The position numbers and the translations under genes were made by a program. A stretch of 64,000 nucleotides of DNA from Prevotella sp. oral taxon 376 (GTDB lineage: Bacteria > Bacteroidota > Bacteroidia > Bacteroidales > Bacteroidaceae): the NCBI RefSeq assembly GCF_003043945.1, contig NZ_PYXG01000001.1, positions 1,476,501-1,540,500 on the forward strand. Direction: 5' to 3'. Within the stretch, counting starts at the first letter, position 1. Each line of letters starts with the position of its first letter. Positions 26,790 through 35,511 of this stretch are shown here, piece by piece. A model generated the notes under the pieces. That model did no database searches. It saw only the letters and a list, made by a program, of their open reading frames with translations, and had not been told where the DNA came from.

Positions 26790-28274
26790 ATGAATTTGAT
26801 CAATAAGATGATTGTTGCGGCCTTGGCGACTCTTGCCATGCCTGCAATAGCCAATGCGCAGGCCAATGCCCGACAGAAGGACTACGGCCAGGAGTATATC
26901 GATGCCATTGCGGTAAGCACAAGATATGTGTCGAAGCGTCCGAAGGAATCGGACCGCCTGTTCCGCTCGGAGGCCATCGAAAAGGAAATCAAGCGGGTAA
27001 AGAAGCTCCTGAAAGATACCCCCTACCTCGCTTGGATGTTTGAAAACTGTTTCCCGAACACCCTTGACACCACCGTCCACTTTACCACCGATGAAGACGG
27101 GAAGCCCGACACTTTCGTCTATACAGGTGATATTCACGCGATGTGGCTCCGCGATTCGGGGGCACAGGTGTGGCCTTATGTTCAGTTCGCAAATAAGGAC
27201 AAGGGTTTGAAACAGATGATTAAAGGGGTCATCCTGCGGCAATTCAAGAGTATTTGCCTTGATCCCTATGCCAATGCTTTCAACCGTTTTCCTGACCCGA
27301 ACGGGTCTTGGATGAAGGACGAGACCGACATGAAGCCCGAACTTCACGAACGCAAGTACGAAATAGACTCGCTCTGCTATCCGCTCAGACTGGCCTATGA
27401 GTACTGGAAAGTTACCGGCGACGCGAGCATCTTCGACGAACAATGGCTCAAAACGATGCGAATCATCCTCAAAACATTCAAGGAACAGCAGCGTAAAGAC
27501 GGCCGCGGCAGCTATAAGTTCCTGCGGGTAACAGACCGGGCACTCGACACTGTGAACAACGGCGGATGGGGAGCGCCCGTGAAGCCGGTAGGCCTGATAG
27601 CCTCGGTTTTCCGCCCCTCCGACGACGCGACGACCTTCCTGTTCCTGGTTCCGTCGAACTTCATGGCCGTAACCAGCCTGAACAAGGCTTCGGAAATACT
27701 GGAAAAAGTCAATGGACAAGCAGCCCTCGCCAAGGAGTGTGCCGACCTCGCGTCGGAGGTGCACGAGGCTCTGACGCGATATGCGGTTTACAATCATCCG
27801 GTTTATGGCAAGATTTATGCCTTCGAGGTAGATGGTTTCGGCAATCAACTCCTGATGGACGATGCCAATGTGCCCAGCCTCCTGGCCCTGTCTTACTTAG
27901 GAGATGTAGACTGGGACGACCCTGTCTATCAGAATACCCGTCGCTTCGTATGGAGCGAGGACAACCCCTATTTCTTCCGCGGCGAGGCCGGCGAGGGTAT
28001 CGGCGGGCCGCATGTGGGCTACCACATGGCGTGGCCCATGAGCATCATGATGCGCGCCTTCACCTCGAAAGACGACTCTGAGATCAGGCAGTGCATACAG
28101 ATGTTGATGGACACGGACGCCGGCACGGGCGTGATGCACGAGAGTTTCAATGTGCATAATGCGTCCGATTATACCCGTCCTTGGTTCGCCTGGCAGAACA
28201 CTTTGTTCGGCGAGCTTATCCTGAAGCTCGTGAACGAGGGGAAGGCAGACCTCCTCAAGGCTTGTAAGAAATAA
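26790..28274 (+). CDS. GH125 exo-alpha-1,6-mannosidase
   Basis: 494 residues with a signal peptide ending near AIANAQ (residue 24). GH125 motifs are visible: FVYTGDIHAMWLRDSGAQVWPY, SWMKDETDMKPELHERKYEIDSLCYPL, VSRPSDDATTFLFLVPSN-type segment (here FRPSDDATTFLFLVPSN) and the C-terminal DTDAGTGVMHESFNVH with the catalytic Glu (parts quoted). The family removes alpha-1,6-linked mannose with inversion, complementing GH92 in N-glycan trimming. It follows GH92 by 43 bp. Confidence 0.96.
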   Translation: MNLINKMIVAALATLAMPAIANAQANARQKDYGQEYIDAIAVSTRYVSKRPKESDRLFRSEAIEKEIKRVKKLLKDTPYLAWMFENCFPNTLDTTVHFTTDEDGKPDTFVYTGDIHAMWLRDSGAQVWPYVQFANKDKGLKQMIKGVILRQFKSICLDPYANAFNRFPDPNGSWMKDETDMKPELHERKYEIDSLCYPLRLAYEYWKVTGDASIFDEQWLKTMRIILKTFKEQQRKDGRGSYKFLRVTDRALDTVNNGGWGAPVKPVGLIASVFRPSDDATTFLFLVPSNFMAVTSLNKASEILEKVNGQAALAKECADLASEVHEALTRYAVYNHPVYGKIYAFEVDGFGNQLLMDDANVPSLLALSYLGDVDWDDPVYQNTRRFVWSEDNPYFFRGEAGEGIGGPHVGYHMAWPMSIMMRAFTSKDDSEIRQCIQMLMDTDAGTGVMHESFNVHNASDYTRPWFAWQNTLFGELILKLVNEGKADLLKACKK

Positions 28275-28309
28275 AGGCAAGGTGCACGGAAGTGCCCGAA
28301 TCAAAGAAT

Positions 28310-29587
28310 ATGGAAAAACTAAACAATAAAAAGGTGAGCCCTGTCGCATGGGTTCCTACTCTTTATTTTGCCATGGGAATGCCGTTCGTGGTATTGAACA
28401 TGGTGTGTACGCTGATGTATAAAGGCATGGGCGTGAGCGACGCGCAGATTGCTTTCTGGACTTCGCTCATCATGCTCCCATGGACGCTGAAGCCTCTCTG
28501 GAGTCCGTTCCTGGAGCTTTACAAGACCAAGAAGTTCTTCGTGGTGCTCACGCAGGTGCTCTCCGGCATTATGTTTGCCCTCGTGGCGTTTGCCCTGAAC
28601 CTGCCGGGCTTCTTCGCGGTAACCATCGCGATGCTCGCCGTGATTGCCATGAGCGGAGCCACGCACGATATCGCGGCCGACGGAACCTATATGGGCGTGC
28701 TCTCAAAGGAGGACCAGGCCAGGTGGATAGGATGGCAGGGAGCCTTCTATAACATTGCCAAGATTGCCGCCACGGGCGGTCTCGTATACCTTGCGGGAAC
28801 CTTCATCGATGCCTTCGGGGTCGCCAAGGCCTGGATGATCATCATGCTCATCATCGGCGTTATCATGTGCTGTCTGGGCACTTACCACTTCTTCATCCTC
28901 CCCACCGACGGCAAACAGGCCCGAGAAGGCATGACGCTGAAGCAGAGCCTGACGGAACTCTGGGCGGTCTTCGTCGACTTCTTCGAGAAGAAACATATAT
29001 GGTATTATATCGCCTTCATCATCCTCTATCGCTTTGCAGAGGGCTTCGTGATGAAGATCGTGCCGCTCTTCCTGAAGGCGTCTCGGGCCGACCAGGGCCT
29101 TGGAATGAGCGAGCAGGAGATCGGGCTCTGCTATGGAACCTTCGGCGCGGCGGCCTTCGTCGTGGGCAGTATCCTCGCCGGGTATTACATCTCGCATCGG
29201 GGACTGCAGCACACACTGTTCAAGCTGGCCCTGGTCTTCAACCTCCCGTTCGTGGCCTACACGCTGTTGGCGCTGTATCAGCCCGAGAGCCTGTGGCTCA
29301 TCGGCGGCGGCATCACCCTCGAATACTTCGGCTATGGCTTCGGATTCGTGGGCCTGACGCTCTTCATGATGCAGCAGATAGCCCCCGGAGAGCACCAGAT
29401 GAGCCATTATGCGTTTGCCTCCGGCATCATGAACCTCGGCGTGATGCTGCCCGGTATGATAAGCGGCGTGGTGAGCGACGCGCTGGGCTACCGCCACTTC
29501 TTCATCTTCGTGCTCTTCTGCACGATACCGGCACTGCTGATCACATGGTTCGTTCCCTTCACCTATCCCGACAAGAAAAAAGAATAA
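28310..29587 (+). CDS. MFS transporter (AmpG/PAT-like), probable mannoside importer
   Basis: About 425 residues, 12 predicted membrane segments (for example PVAWVPTLYFAMGMPFVVLN at the start). The frame also has a GTG at 28292, but ATG 28310 (MEKLNNKKVSPVAW) is preferred. The family resembles AmpG-type symporters. In Bacteroidota such genes sit beside GH130 phosphorylases, so import of Man-beta-1,4-GlcNAc or a related disaccharide across the inner membrane is inferred from context, not from a binding-site motif. Confidence 0.88.
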   Translation: MEKLNNKKVSPVAWVPTLYFAMGMPFVVLNMVCTLMYKGMGVSDAQIAFWTSLIMLPWTLKPLWSPFLELYKTKKFFVVLTQVLSGIMFALVAFALNLPGFFAVTIAMLAVIAMSGATHDIAADGTYMGVLSKEDQARWIGWQGAFYNIAKIAATGGLVYLAGTFIDAFGVAKAWMIIMLIIGVIMCCLGTYHFFILPTDGKQAREGMTLKQSLTELWAVFVDFFEKKHIWYYIAFIILYRFAEGFVMKIVPLFLKASRADQGLGMSEQEIGLCYGTFGAAAFVVGSILAGYYISHRGLQHTLFKLALVFNLPFVAYTLLALYQPESLWLIGGGITLEYFGYGFGFVGLTLFMMQQIAPGEHQMSHYAFASGIMNLGVMLPGMISGVVSDALGYRHFFIFVLFCTIPALLITWFVPFTYPDKKKE

Positions 29588-29610
29588 CAACAATATAAAC
29601 AAGATAGAAA

Positions 29611-30609
29611 ATGAGTAAATTAATCATTCAAGGACAGCCCCTCCCCAACATGCCGTGGGAAGAGCGCCCGACAGACTGCAGGAATGTGATGTGGCGCTGC
29701 AGCCGGAATCCGATCATCCCGCGCGACTTACTGCCCACGAGCAACAGCATCTTCAACAGCGCCGTGGTACCTTTCAAGGACGGCTATGCCGGCGTTTTCC
29801 GCTGCGACGACACCAATCGCCGCATGGTGCTGCATGTGGGATTCTCGAAGGACGGCGTCGACTGGAACATCAACGAGGAACCTCTGCGCTTCCGGTGCGA
29901 CAATCAGGAAATCGGGCAGTGGGTCTATGGCTACGACCCCCGCGTCTGCAAGATCGACGACCGCTGGTATGTAACCTGGTGCAACGGCTATCACGGTCCC
30001 ACGATCGGTGTGGCTTGGACCGATGATTTCGTAACTTTCCATCAGCTAGAGAACGCTTTTCTGCCCTACAACCGCAACGGCGTGATGTTCCCAAAGAAGA
30101 TAAACGGCAACTTTGCCATGCTCTCCCGTCCTTCAGACACAGGCCATACGCCTTTCGGCGACATCTTCTACAGCGAGAGTCCGGACCTTGAATTCTGGGG
30201 TCGCCACCGTCATGTGATGGCACCGGCGGCGTTTGAGGTGAGTGCATGGCAATGCATGAAGATCGGCGCAGGCCCCATCCCCATCGAGACATCAGAAGGC
30301 TGGCTGCTGTTCTATCACGGTGTTCTGCGCTCCTGCAACGGCTATGTCTACAGTTTCGGCTCAGCCCTGCTCGACCTGGAGCAGCCCTGGAAGGCCATCT
30401 ACCGCTCCGGCCCCTATCTCATCTCGCCGCAGACGCAGTATGAGCTCACGGGCGATGTGCCTAATGTCTGCTTCCCCTGTGCCGAGGTTCACGACCCCGA
30501 GACCGGCCGCGTGGCCGTGTACTACGGTTGCGCCGACACCGTTACGGGGCTTGCCTTCGGGTATATTCCCGAGATTCTGGAGTGGACCAGGAAGACCAGC
30601 ATCATCTAA
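29611..30609 (+). CDS. GH130 beta-1,4-mannosyl phosphorylase (Man-GlcNAc type)
   Basis: 332 residues, no signal peptide, hence cytoplasmic. A five-bladed beta-propeller GH130 enzyme: [44 protein letters not shown] (quoted in part; Asp109 of GYDPR is the expected proton donor), [23 protein letters not shown] and the phosphate-site region near the C-terminus with [14 protein letters not shown]. The sequence resembles the group that phosphorolyses Man-beta-1,4-GlcNAc to Man-1-P and GlcNAc, known from Bacteroides thetaiotaomicron BT1033. The neighbours (GH92, GH125, transporter) fit that role; subfamily is inferred. Confidence 0.92.
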   Translation: MSKLIIQGQPLPNMPWEERPTDCRNVMWRCSRNPIIPRDLLPTSNSIFNSAVVPFKDGYAGVFRCDDTNRRMVLHVGFSKDGVDWNINEEPLRFRCDNQEIGQWVYGYDPRVCKIDDRWYVTWCNGYHGPTIGVAWTDDFVTFHQLENAFLPYNRNGVMFPKKINGNFAMLSRPSDTGHTPFGDIFYSESPDLEFWGRHRHVMAPAAFEVSAWQCMKIGAGPIPIETSEGWLLFYHGVLRSCNGYVYSFGSALLDLEQPWKAIYRSGPYLISPQTQYELTGDVPNVCFPCAEVHDPETGRVAVYYGCADTVTGLAFGYIPEILEWTRKTSII

Positions 30610-30647
30610 ATCGGCCGACGCCTTTCCCTGTAAGGAAGGGAAGAAAG

Positions 30648-30690
30648 ACACGGGAAGGAAGCCAAGGATAGGGCTTCTTTCCCGTGTTTG
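30648..30690 (+). terminator. Terminator of the mannoside operon
   Basis: ACACGGGAA (30648-30656) pairs with TTCCCGTGT (30679-30687), and the inner GGAAGCC pairs with GGCTTC, giving a long stem followed by TTTG. It lies 38 bp past the GH130 stop. Confidence 0.75.
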
Positions 30691-30924
30691 CGGGTTGGGG
30701 AAAACCTAAAAACGGCAGGAAAAATGGCGGGAGACAGCTCCCCGTTTTCCGAAAGGCCGTCTCCTGTTTGACAATCTCGGCGATTTCGTGCGACGATTTC
30801 GCCGATTTTGTCGTTCAATCTCGCCGATTTTGTCAGGCGGGAAGCGGTGAAAAGGTTGCGCAACTTTTATCCTGACGATGGATAAATATTCTCTCTTAAA
30901 TTTCTGTTTCTTGATTTTTATCCC
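30691..30924. other. Intergenic stretch between mannoside and rhamnose operons
   Basis: Together with the terminator it makes a gap of about 358 bp without a gene. It holds copy 2 of the 3 x 22-bp tandem element and the rhaB promoter, both listed. Confidence 0.5.
30770..30835. repeat. 3 x 22-bp near-palindromic tandem repeat, copy 2
   Basis: Same three-unit architecture as the elements at 3867-3932 and 46847-46912. The second unit (GACGATTTCGCCGATTTTGTC) is identical to the third unit of copy 1 over 21 bases. It is preceded by AGGCCGTCTCCTGTTTGAC and followed by AGGCGG. Confidence 0.9.
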
Positions 30925-30932
30925 TATATTTG
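30925..30932 (+). promoter_or_regulatory. -7 promoter of rhaB
   Basis: TATATTTG, 35 bp before the rhaB ATG. Confidence 0.65.
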
Positions 30933-30967
30933 CAGGGTATATACCATTTTAGATAAACATAATACAC

Positions 30968-32395
30968 ATGAAATACTTTTTTGCGGTGGACTTGGGAGCC
31001 ACAAGCGGGCGGACGATCCTCGGCCGACTGACCGAGGACAAGGTGGAACTGGATGAGCTGACACGCTTTGACAACCCCATCATCGAGGTCGGCGGTTTCT
31101 GCTACTGGGACCTCTTCGCCCTCTATCATGAGGTGATCAAGGGCCTGAGAAAGGTGAAGGAGCAGCAGATAGAGATACAAAGCATCGGCATCGACACCTG
31201 GGGCGTCGATTTCGTCTGCGTCGGGCAGGACGGTCAGGTGTTGCGCAATCCGCTTTCTTATCGCGACCTCCACACGGTCGATATGATGGAGAAATACTTT
31301 GCGGAGGTGATGCCGAGAGAGGAGGTTTACCGCCGCACGGGCATCCAGTTCATGAACTTCAACTCCCTTTTTCAGCTCTACTGCATGCGGCAGTCGCGTA
31401 ATTCTGCCTTTGAGCATGCGGCCTCCTTCCTCTTTATGCCTGATGCATTGGTCTATCTGTTGACGGGAAAGAAAATCTGCGAATACACCATCGCGTCTAC
31501 CTCGGAGATGCTGAATCCCGAAACCGAAGACCTCGACGAAGACATCCTGAAGAGTATCGGGCTGAGTCGCGGACGGTTCGGCCGTATGACAAACCCTGCC
31601 ACCGTGGCGGGTACTCTCACTCCCGAGGTGCAGAAACTGACAGGGCTGGGAGCCGTGCCCGTCGTCGCCGTGGCGGGACATGACACCGCGAGTGCCGTGG
31701 CAGCCGTACCGGCCAGGAACCGGAACTTCGCCTATCTGAGCTCCGGCACATGGAGCCTGATGGGCATAGAGAGCCCGAAGGCCATCATCAACGAGCGCAG
31801 CTATGAGCTGAACTTCACCAACGAGGGCGGAATCGAGGGAACCACGCGATTCCTGAAGAATATCTGCGGCATGTGGATTTATGAGCGCTGTCGCCGGGAA
31901 TGGCCGGAAACACGCAGCAAGGGGCACAAGGAACTCCAGCAGGAAGCCATGTCGCTGAGCGAAAACCACAGCTTTATCAATCCCGATGACCCGTGTTTTG
32001 TCAATCCTGACTCCATGGTCGGTGCCATCCAGACCTATTGCCGGGAGCACGGATGTCCCGTCCCGGAGAGTCCCGCCGCCATCTGCCGCTGCGTCTTCGA
32101 CTCTCTGGCGCGGCGCTACGGCGAGATCTTCGGCTATCTGAAAGAGTTTGCCCCCTTCGAAATCGATACCCTGCACATCATAGGAGGCGGCTCCAGGAAT
32201 GATTTCCTCAACCAGCTCACGGCCGACGCGTGCGCCGTTCCCGTCATGGCCGGCCCTCAGGAAGGCACCGCACTGGGAAATATCATGCTTCAGGCAAAGG
32301 CCGCGGGCGATGTCAAGGATGTGTGGGCGATGCGTGCAATCATAGCCAACTCCGTGGAAATGAAGAGATTTGAACCTAAAAACAACTCTAAATAA
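30968..32395 (+). CDS. rhaB: L-rhamnulokinase
   Basis: 475 residues of the FGGY carbohydrate-kinase family. The N-terminal phosphate loop FFAVDLGATSGRTILG, GIDTWGVDFVCVG, GHDTASAVAAVPA and the C-terminal IIGGGSRNDFLNQLTADA match rhamnulokinases. It phosphorylates L-rhamnulose at C1 using ATP. First gene of an operon with rhaA, 8 bp downstream, preceded by its own promoter. Confidence 0.96.
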   Translation: MKYFFAVDLGATSGRTILGRLTEDKVELDELTRFDNPIIEVGGFCYWDLFALYHEVIKGLRKVKEQQIEIQSIGIDTWGVDFVCVGQDGQVLRNPLSYRDLHTVDMMEKYFAEVMPREEVYRRTGIQFMNFNSLFQLYCMRQSRNSAFEHAASFLFMPDALVYLLTGKKICEYTIASTSEMLNPETEDLDEDILKSIGLSRGRFGRMTNPATVAGTLTPEVQKLTGLGAVPVVAVAGHDTASAVAAVPARNRNFAYLSSGTWSLMGIESPKAIINERSYELNFTNEGGIEGTTRFLKNICGMWIYERCRREWPETRSKGHKELQQEAMSLSENHSFINPDDPCFVNPDSMVGAIQTYCREHGCPVPESPAAICRCVFDSLARRYGEIFGYLKEFAPFEIDTLHIIGGGSRNDFLNQLTADACAVPVMAGPQEGTALGNIMLQAKAAGDVKDVWAMRAIIANSVEMKRFEPKNNSK

Positions 32396-32403
32396 TTAAA
32401 ATC

Positions 32404-33657
32404 ATGACAACAGAACAGATTGAGAAAAACTATGCCGTAGCCAAGGCGCGCTATGCGGAACTGGGGATAGATACCGACAAGGCTATGGAAACTCTGGGTA
32501 AGACTCCCATATCCCTGCATTGCTGGCAGGCTGACGATGTCGTGGGCTTCGAGCGCAACGATGCCCTCAGCGGCGGCATCCAGACGACGGGCAACTATCC
32601 CGGACGGGCTCGCAACTTGGAGGAAGTGCGCCGGGACCTCGAGAAAGTGCAGAGTCTGCTTGCGGGAACATTCCGCGTCAACCTGCATGAAACCTATGGC
32701 GACTTCGGCGGAAAGTTCGTGGACCGCGACGAGGTGGAGCCCAAGCACTTCGAAGGGTGGATGCAATGGGCCAAGGAACACGGCTTCAAGCTCGACTTCA
32801 ACTCAACATCTTTCTCTCACCCGAAGAGTGGTTATCTCTCGCTTGCTAACCCCGACAAGGCCATCAGGGACTTCTGGATTGAGCACACGAAGCGTTGCCG
32901 TCGCATCGCCGATGCCATGGGAAAGTATCAGGGAGACCCTTGTATCATGAACATATGGGTGCACGACGGACTCAAGGACTACACCGTGGAGCGCTATCGC
33001 TATCGCCGGATTTTGAAAGAGAGCCTTGACGAGATCCTGGCCGATCAGCTCCCGGACATGAAGGACTGTCTTGAAGCCAAGCTCTTCGGCATCGGCATGG
33101 AGGCTTATACCGTGGGTTCACACGACTTCTATGCAGGTTATTGCTCGAAGAACAATGTCATCTACACCCTTGATACGGGGCATTATGAGCCCACGGAGAA
33201 TGTGGCCGACATCGTTTCGAGCCTGCTTCTCTATGTGCCGGAGCTGATGCTGCATGTGAGCCGACCGATGCATTGGGACTCGGACCATGTAACCCTGTTC
33301 GACGACAAGACCCGCGACCTCTTCTCGGAACTCGTTCGTGCGGGTGCTCTCGACCGTGCTCACATCGGTCTCGACTACTTCGACGCGTCCATCAACCGCA
33401 TTGGCGCTTACATCGTCGGTGTCCGTGCGGCCCAAAAGAGTCTGTTGCAAGCCCTGCTTGAGCCGCTCGGCACCCTGCGTGAATACGAGGATGAGGGCAG
33501 GTGGTTTGAGCGTCTGGCCCTCCTCGAGGAACTGAAGACCCTGCCGTTCGGTGCCGTTTTCGACTATTACAACTTGAAGAACGGAGCCCCCGTGGGCGAG
33601 GCTTACATTGCCGAGGTTGACCAGTATGAGAAGGAAGTGCTGTCGAAGCGCGGATAA
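32404..33657 (+). CDS. rhaA: L-rhamnose isomerase
   Basis: 417 residues, the normal length of RhaA/RhaI. It isomerises L-rhamnose to L-rhamnulose with Mn2+/Zn2+ as cofactor. Seen: KTPISLHCWQADDVVGFE near the start (first metal-site region), LDFNSTSFSHPKSGYLSLA, WVHDGLKDYTVERYRYR, LDTGHYEPTENVADIVSSLL and HVSRPMHWDSDHVTLFDD (parts quoted). Encoded between the kinase and an unknown membrane protein. Confidence 0.98.
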   Translation: MTTEQIEKNYAVAKARYAELGIDTDKAMETLGKTPISLHCWQADDVVGFERNDALSGGIQTTGNYPGRARNLEEVRRDLEKVQSLLAGTFRVNLHETYGDFGGKFVDRDEVEPKHFEGWMQWAKEHGFKLDFNSTSFSHPKSGYLSLANPDKAIRDFWIEHTKRCRRIADAMGKYQGDPCIMNIWVHDGLKDYTVERYRYRRILKESLDEILADQLPDMKDCLEAKLFGIGMEAYTVGSHDFYAGYCSKNNVIYTLDTGHYEPTENVADIVSSLLLYVPELMLHVSRPMHWDSDHVTLFDDKTRDLFSELVRAGALDRAHIGLDYFDASINRIGAYIVGVRAAQKSLLQALLEPLGTLREYEDEGRWFERLALLEELKTLPFGAVFDYYNLKNGAPVGEAYIAEVDQYEKEVLSKRG

Positions 33658-33684
33658 GAAAGACTGGAAAACCGGGTTGTAGGC

Positions 33685-34347
33685 ATGAAGCTCCTTAAGA
33701 TCTTGACCCTCTTGTTGCTGCTCGCGGGCGCGGTTGTGCTTGTCTGGGCACGCTTCATTCCCTTCAGTCAGAATGCCGACGGTTCCACCTATGGGCTTCA
33801 CGGTCAGGTGGAAGATGTCGGTATGGGCGTGTGCGCCTTGGGCATCGGTCTGCTCCTCAGCCTCATTATATGCTGGGGCAGGAGGTGGAAGCGGTTGAAA
33901 GAGATAGGAGCGGGCAGCGTGCAGACCGTTTTTGTCATGGCCAATCTGGCAGATATAGTGCTTCTTGTTGGCACCTTCCTGTATTATTCCTACAGGGGAA
34001 TGCGGGGCGATTATCCGCCGGATGCCGACTCGATAGGGATTCCCATTCTCGGGCAATCGTCCGTAATACTCTTTTTCCTGCTTCCCATGAACATCTTCCT
34101 GATTATTTCTACGGCGAAGAAGAACACCCGGTTGCCGGGCCTGATGTTTCAAAAGACGGTTAAGAACACGGCGGCCCTTGTGGCTTGGAAGATTGTCCTG
34201 TATGTCTTGATGCTACTGACATTGGCGTGCCTTGTTCTCTCCGTTATCGACGGCGACATGCTGTCGGTATTGGCGATGCTGATGTTTCTCTATGTCCTGC
34301 TGTCTGTGAGGGCGGGAAAGGTGAACTACTATAACTCCAAGGCGTAG
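33685..34347 (+). CDS. Unknown integral membrane protein downstream of rhaA
   Basis: 220 residues with about six predicted membrane segments (starts LLKILTLLLLLAGAVVLVW, then GVCALGIGLLLSLIICW, VFVMANLADIVLLVGTFLYY, VILFFLLPMNIFLIIST, VAWKIVLYVLMLLTLACLVL and a final LSVLAMLMFLYVLLSV). I recognise no family. It is 27 bp from rhaA on the same strand and ahead of a terminator, so it is likely co-transcribed. It occupies the place where a rhamnose permease is found in other Bacteroidota, but it is too short for a 10-12 segment permease and no transporter motif is visible. Confidence 0.75.
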   Translation: MKLLKILTLLLLLAGAVVLVWARFIPFSQNADGSTYGLHGQVEDVGMGVCALGIGLLLSLIICWGRRWKRLKEIGAGSVQTVFVMANLADIVLLVGTFLYYSYRGMRGDYPPDADSIGIPILGQSSVILFFLLPMNIFLIISTAKKNTRLPGLMFQKTVKNTAALVAWKIVLYVLMLLTLACLVLSVIDGDMLSVLAMLMFLYVLLSVRAGKVNYYNSKA

Positions 34348-34358
34348 GCGGAAACAGA

Positions 34359-34400
34359 AAGGCCTCCATTGAAAGCAATGCTCAATGGGGGCCTTCTTTT
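34359..34400. terminator. Bidirectional terminator between the membrane protein gene and rhaD
   Basis: AAGGCCTCCATTGA (34359-34372) pairs with TCAATGGGGGCCTT (34382-34395) with one mismatch; CTTTT follows on the plus strand. Confidence 0.8.
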
Positions 34401-34526
34401 ACGGTTCCTGAACCATATAAGCAGGAGAGAGGCCGGTTTTCTCTGCCTCTTTTGTCTCTCAACCTGTTTCTCGATCTTCTTCTGACCGGTCTCAGCCGTC
34501 TCCGAGGCTTTTCTTTCTGTTTGTCA

Positions 34527-35336
34527 TTATCTGGGCAGATGGAAAACCTCGGTCATCTCGTTCATCTGTTCCTCGGTCATTCCGTCCGGTTCAAAGCCCA
34601 TGCATTTGGCGTCCAGATAGATCTTGGCACTCTTTGAGAGCACATCGATCTGGTCGAAGGCATCCATGACATCGAGGCCTTTCGCGAAGACGCCGTGCTT
34701 CTCCCAGAGCACCACATCATACTCCTCAAGCTCCTTCAAGGTGGCCTTGGCAAGGTCCACGGAGCCTGGGAGGGCATAAGGCGCTATGCCGAGCCCTAAG
34801 GGACAGAAGGCTTTGGTTTCGGGAATCATGCTCCATAGAATCCTGGTCAGCACATCCTTGCCCATGAAAGCCTGGTTGTGGCTCATGGCAACCAGTTCTA
34901 TCGGATGGGTGTGCACGGTGGCCTTATAGTTGCTTCCTTTCTCTATGATGCGGTTGTGGACGGCGAGATGAGAGGGCAGCTCTGATGTGGGCTGCACGAG
35001 ATTGTCGGCTATGATGACATAATTGGCGCAGTCGTCGAGGATTCGTATGATCGATCCGTTCTCCATCGGACGGCGGGCGAGGTCGCGCATGCGCTTTCCC
35101 GTGCCCTTGCAATAGAAGTAGTTGCCCTTTAGGTGAGGCATGGTATCGCCGATGGCCTTTACTTCAGAGAGGGCCGGCATTGACCGGATTTCGTCGTCAA
35201 TAAGCTCTGTGATGTTCACGGTGATGTTGCCCCCGTTGCGTTCTGCCCACCCGTTCTGCCACAGGTAGCCGGCAACTTCGGCAATCTGGCCCACTTCCTT
35301 TTCTAAGGCCGGGCGTCCTTCGAGAATACTTTTCAT
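34527..35336 (-). CDS. rhaD: L-rhamnulose-1-phosphate aldolase
   Basis: 269 residues, a class II zinc aldolase of the AraD/FucA/RhaD type. It cleaves L-rhamnulose 1-phosphate into dihydroxyacetone phosphate and L-lactaldehyde. Features: WAERNGGNITVNITE near the N-terminus, HTHPIELVAMSHNQ with two zinc His, and VLWEKHGVFAKG with a third. The frame extends to 35375 but MKSILEGRPALEKEV at 35336 is the family-typical start. Unusually it is transcribed toward the rhaBA operon from its own promoter. Confidence 0.95.
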   Translation of the reverse strand: MKSILEGRPALEKEVGQIAEVAGYLWQNGWAERNGGNITVNITELIDDEIRSMPALSEVKAIGDTMPHLKGNYFYCKGTGKRMRDLARRPMENGSIIRILDDCANYVIIADNLVQPTSELPSHLAVHNRIIEKGSNYKATVHTHPIELVAMSHNQAFMGKDVLTRILWSMIPETKAFCPLGLGIAPYALPGSVDLAKATLKELEEYDVVLWEKHGVFAKGLDVMDAFDQIDVLSKSAKIYLDAKCMGFEPDGMTEEQMNEMTEVFHLPR

Positions 35337-35403
35337 GTATAGAATATTTTGAAATTTTATCTTGTGCGCCGCCACATATTATTATATGGCGGATGCGCTG
35401 CTA

Positions 35404-35411
35404 CAAAGGTA
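35404..35411 (-). promoter_or_regulatory. rhaD -7 promoter element
   Basis: TACCTTTG on the minus strand, about 68 bp before the ATG. Confidence 0.68.
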
Positions 35412-35469
35412 ATGATTTTTTCATAATAACAGGAAAAAAGGAGGAAAGTTTTTGTTTCTGGGAAAATAA

Positions 35470-35485
35470 TCGTACTTTTGTACGA
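35470..35485 (+). promoter_or_regulatory. Esterase promoter with an overlapping palindrome
   Basis: TACTTTTG (35473-35480) is a -7 element, and it is embedded in TCGTACTTTTGTACGA, an inverted repeat with 6-bp arms. A repressor bound here would cover the promoter; the Fur-family protein encoded two genes down is a candidate, by position only. Confidence 0.55.
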
Positions 35486-35511
35486 CAGAAACTTTTTCCA
35501 CATAGATACAC

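Noticed and set aside
24725..26866. 713-codon minus-strand frame opposite GH92
   Set aside because: Long only because of codon bias in the GH92 gene, which has unmistakable family motifs.
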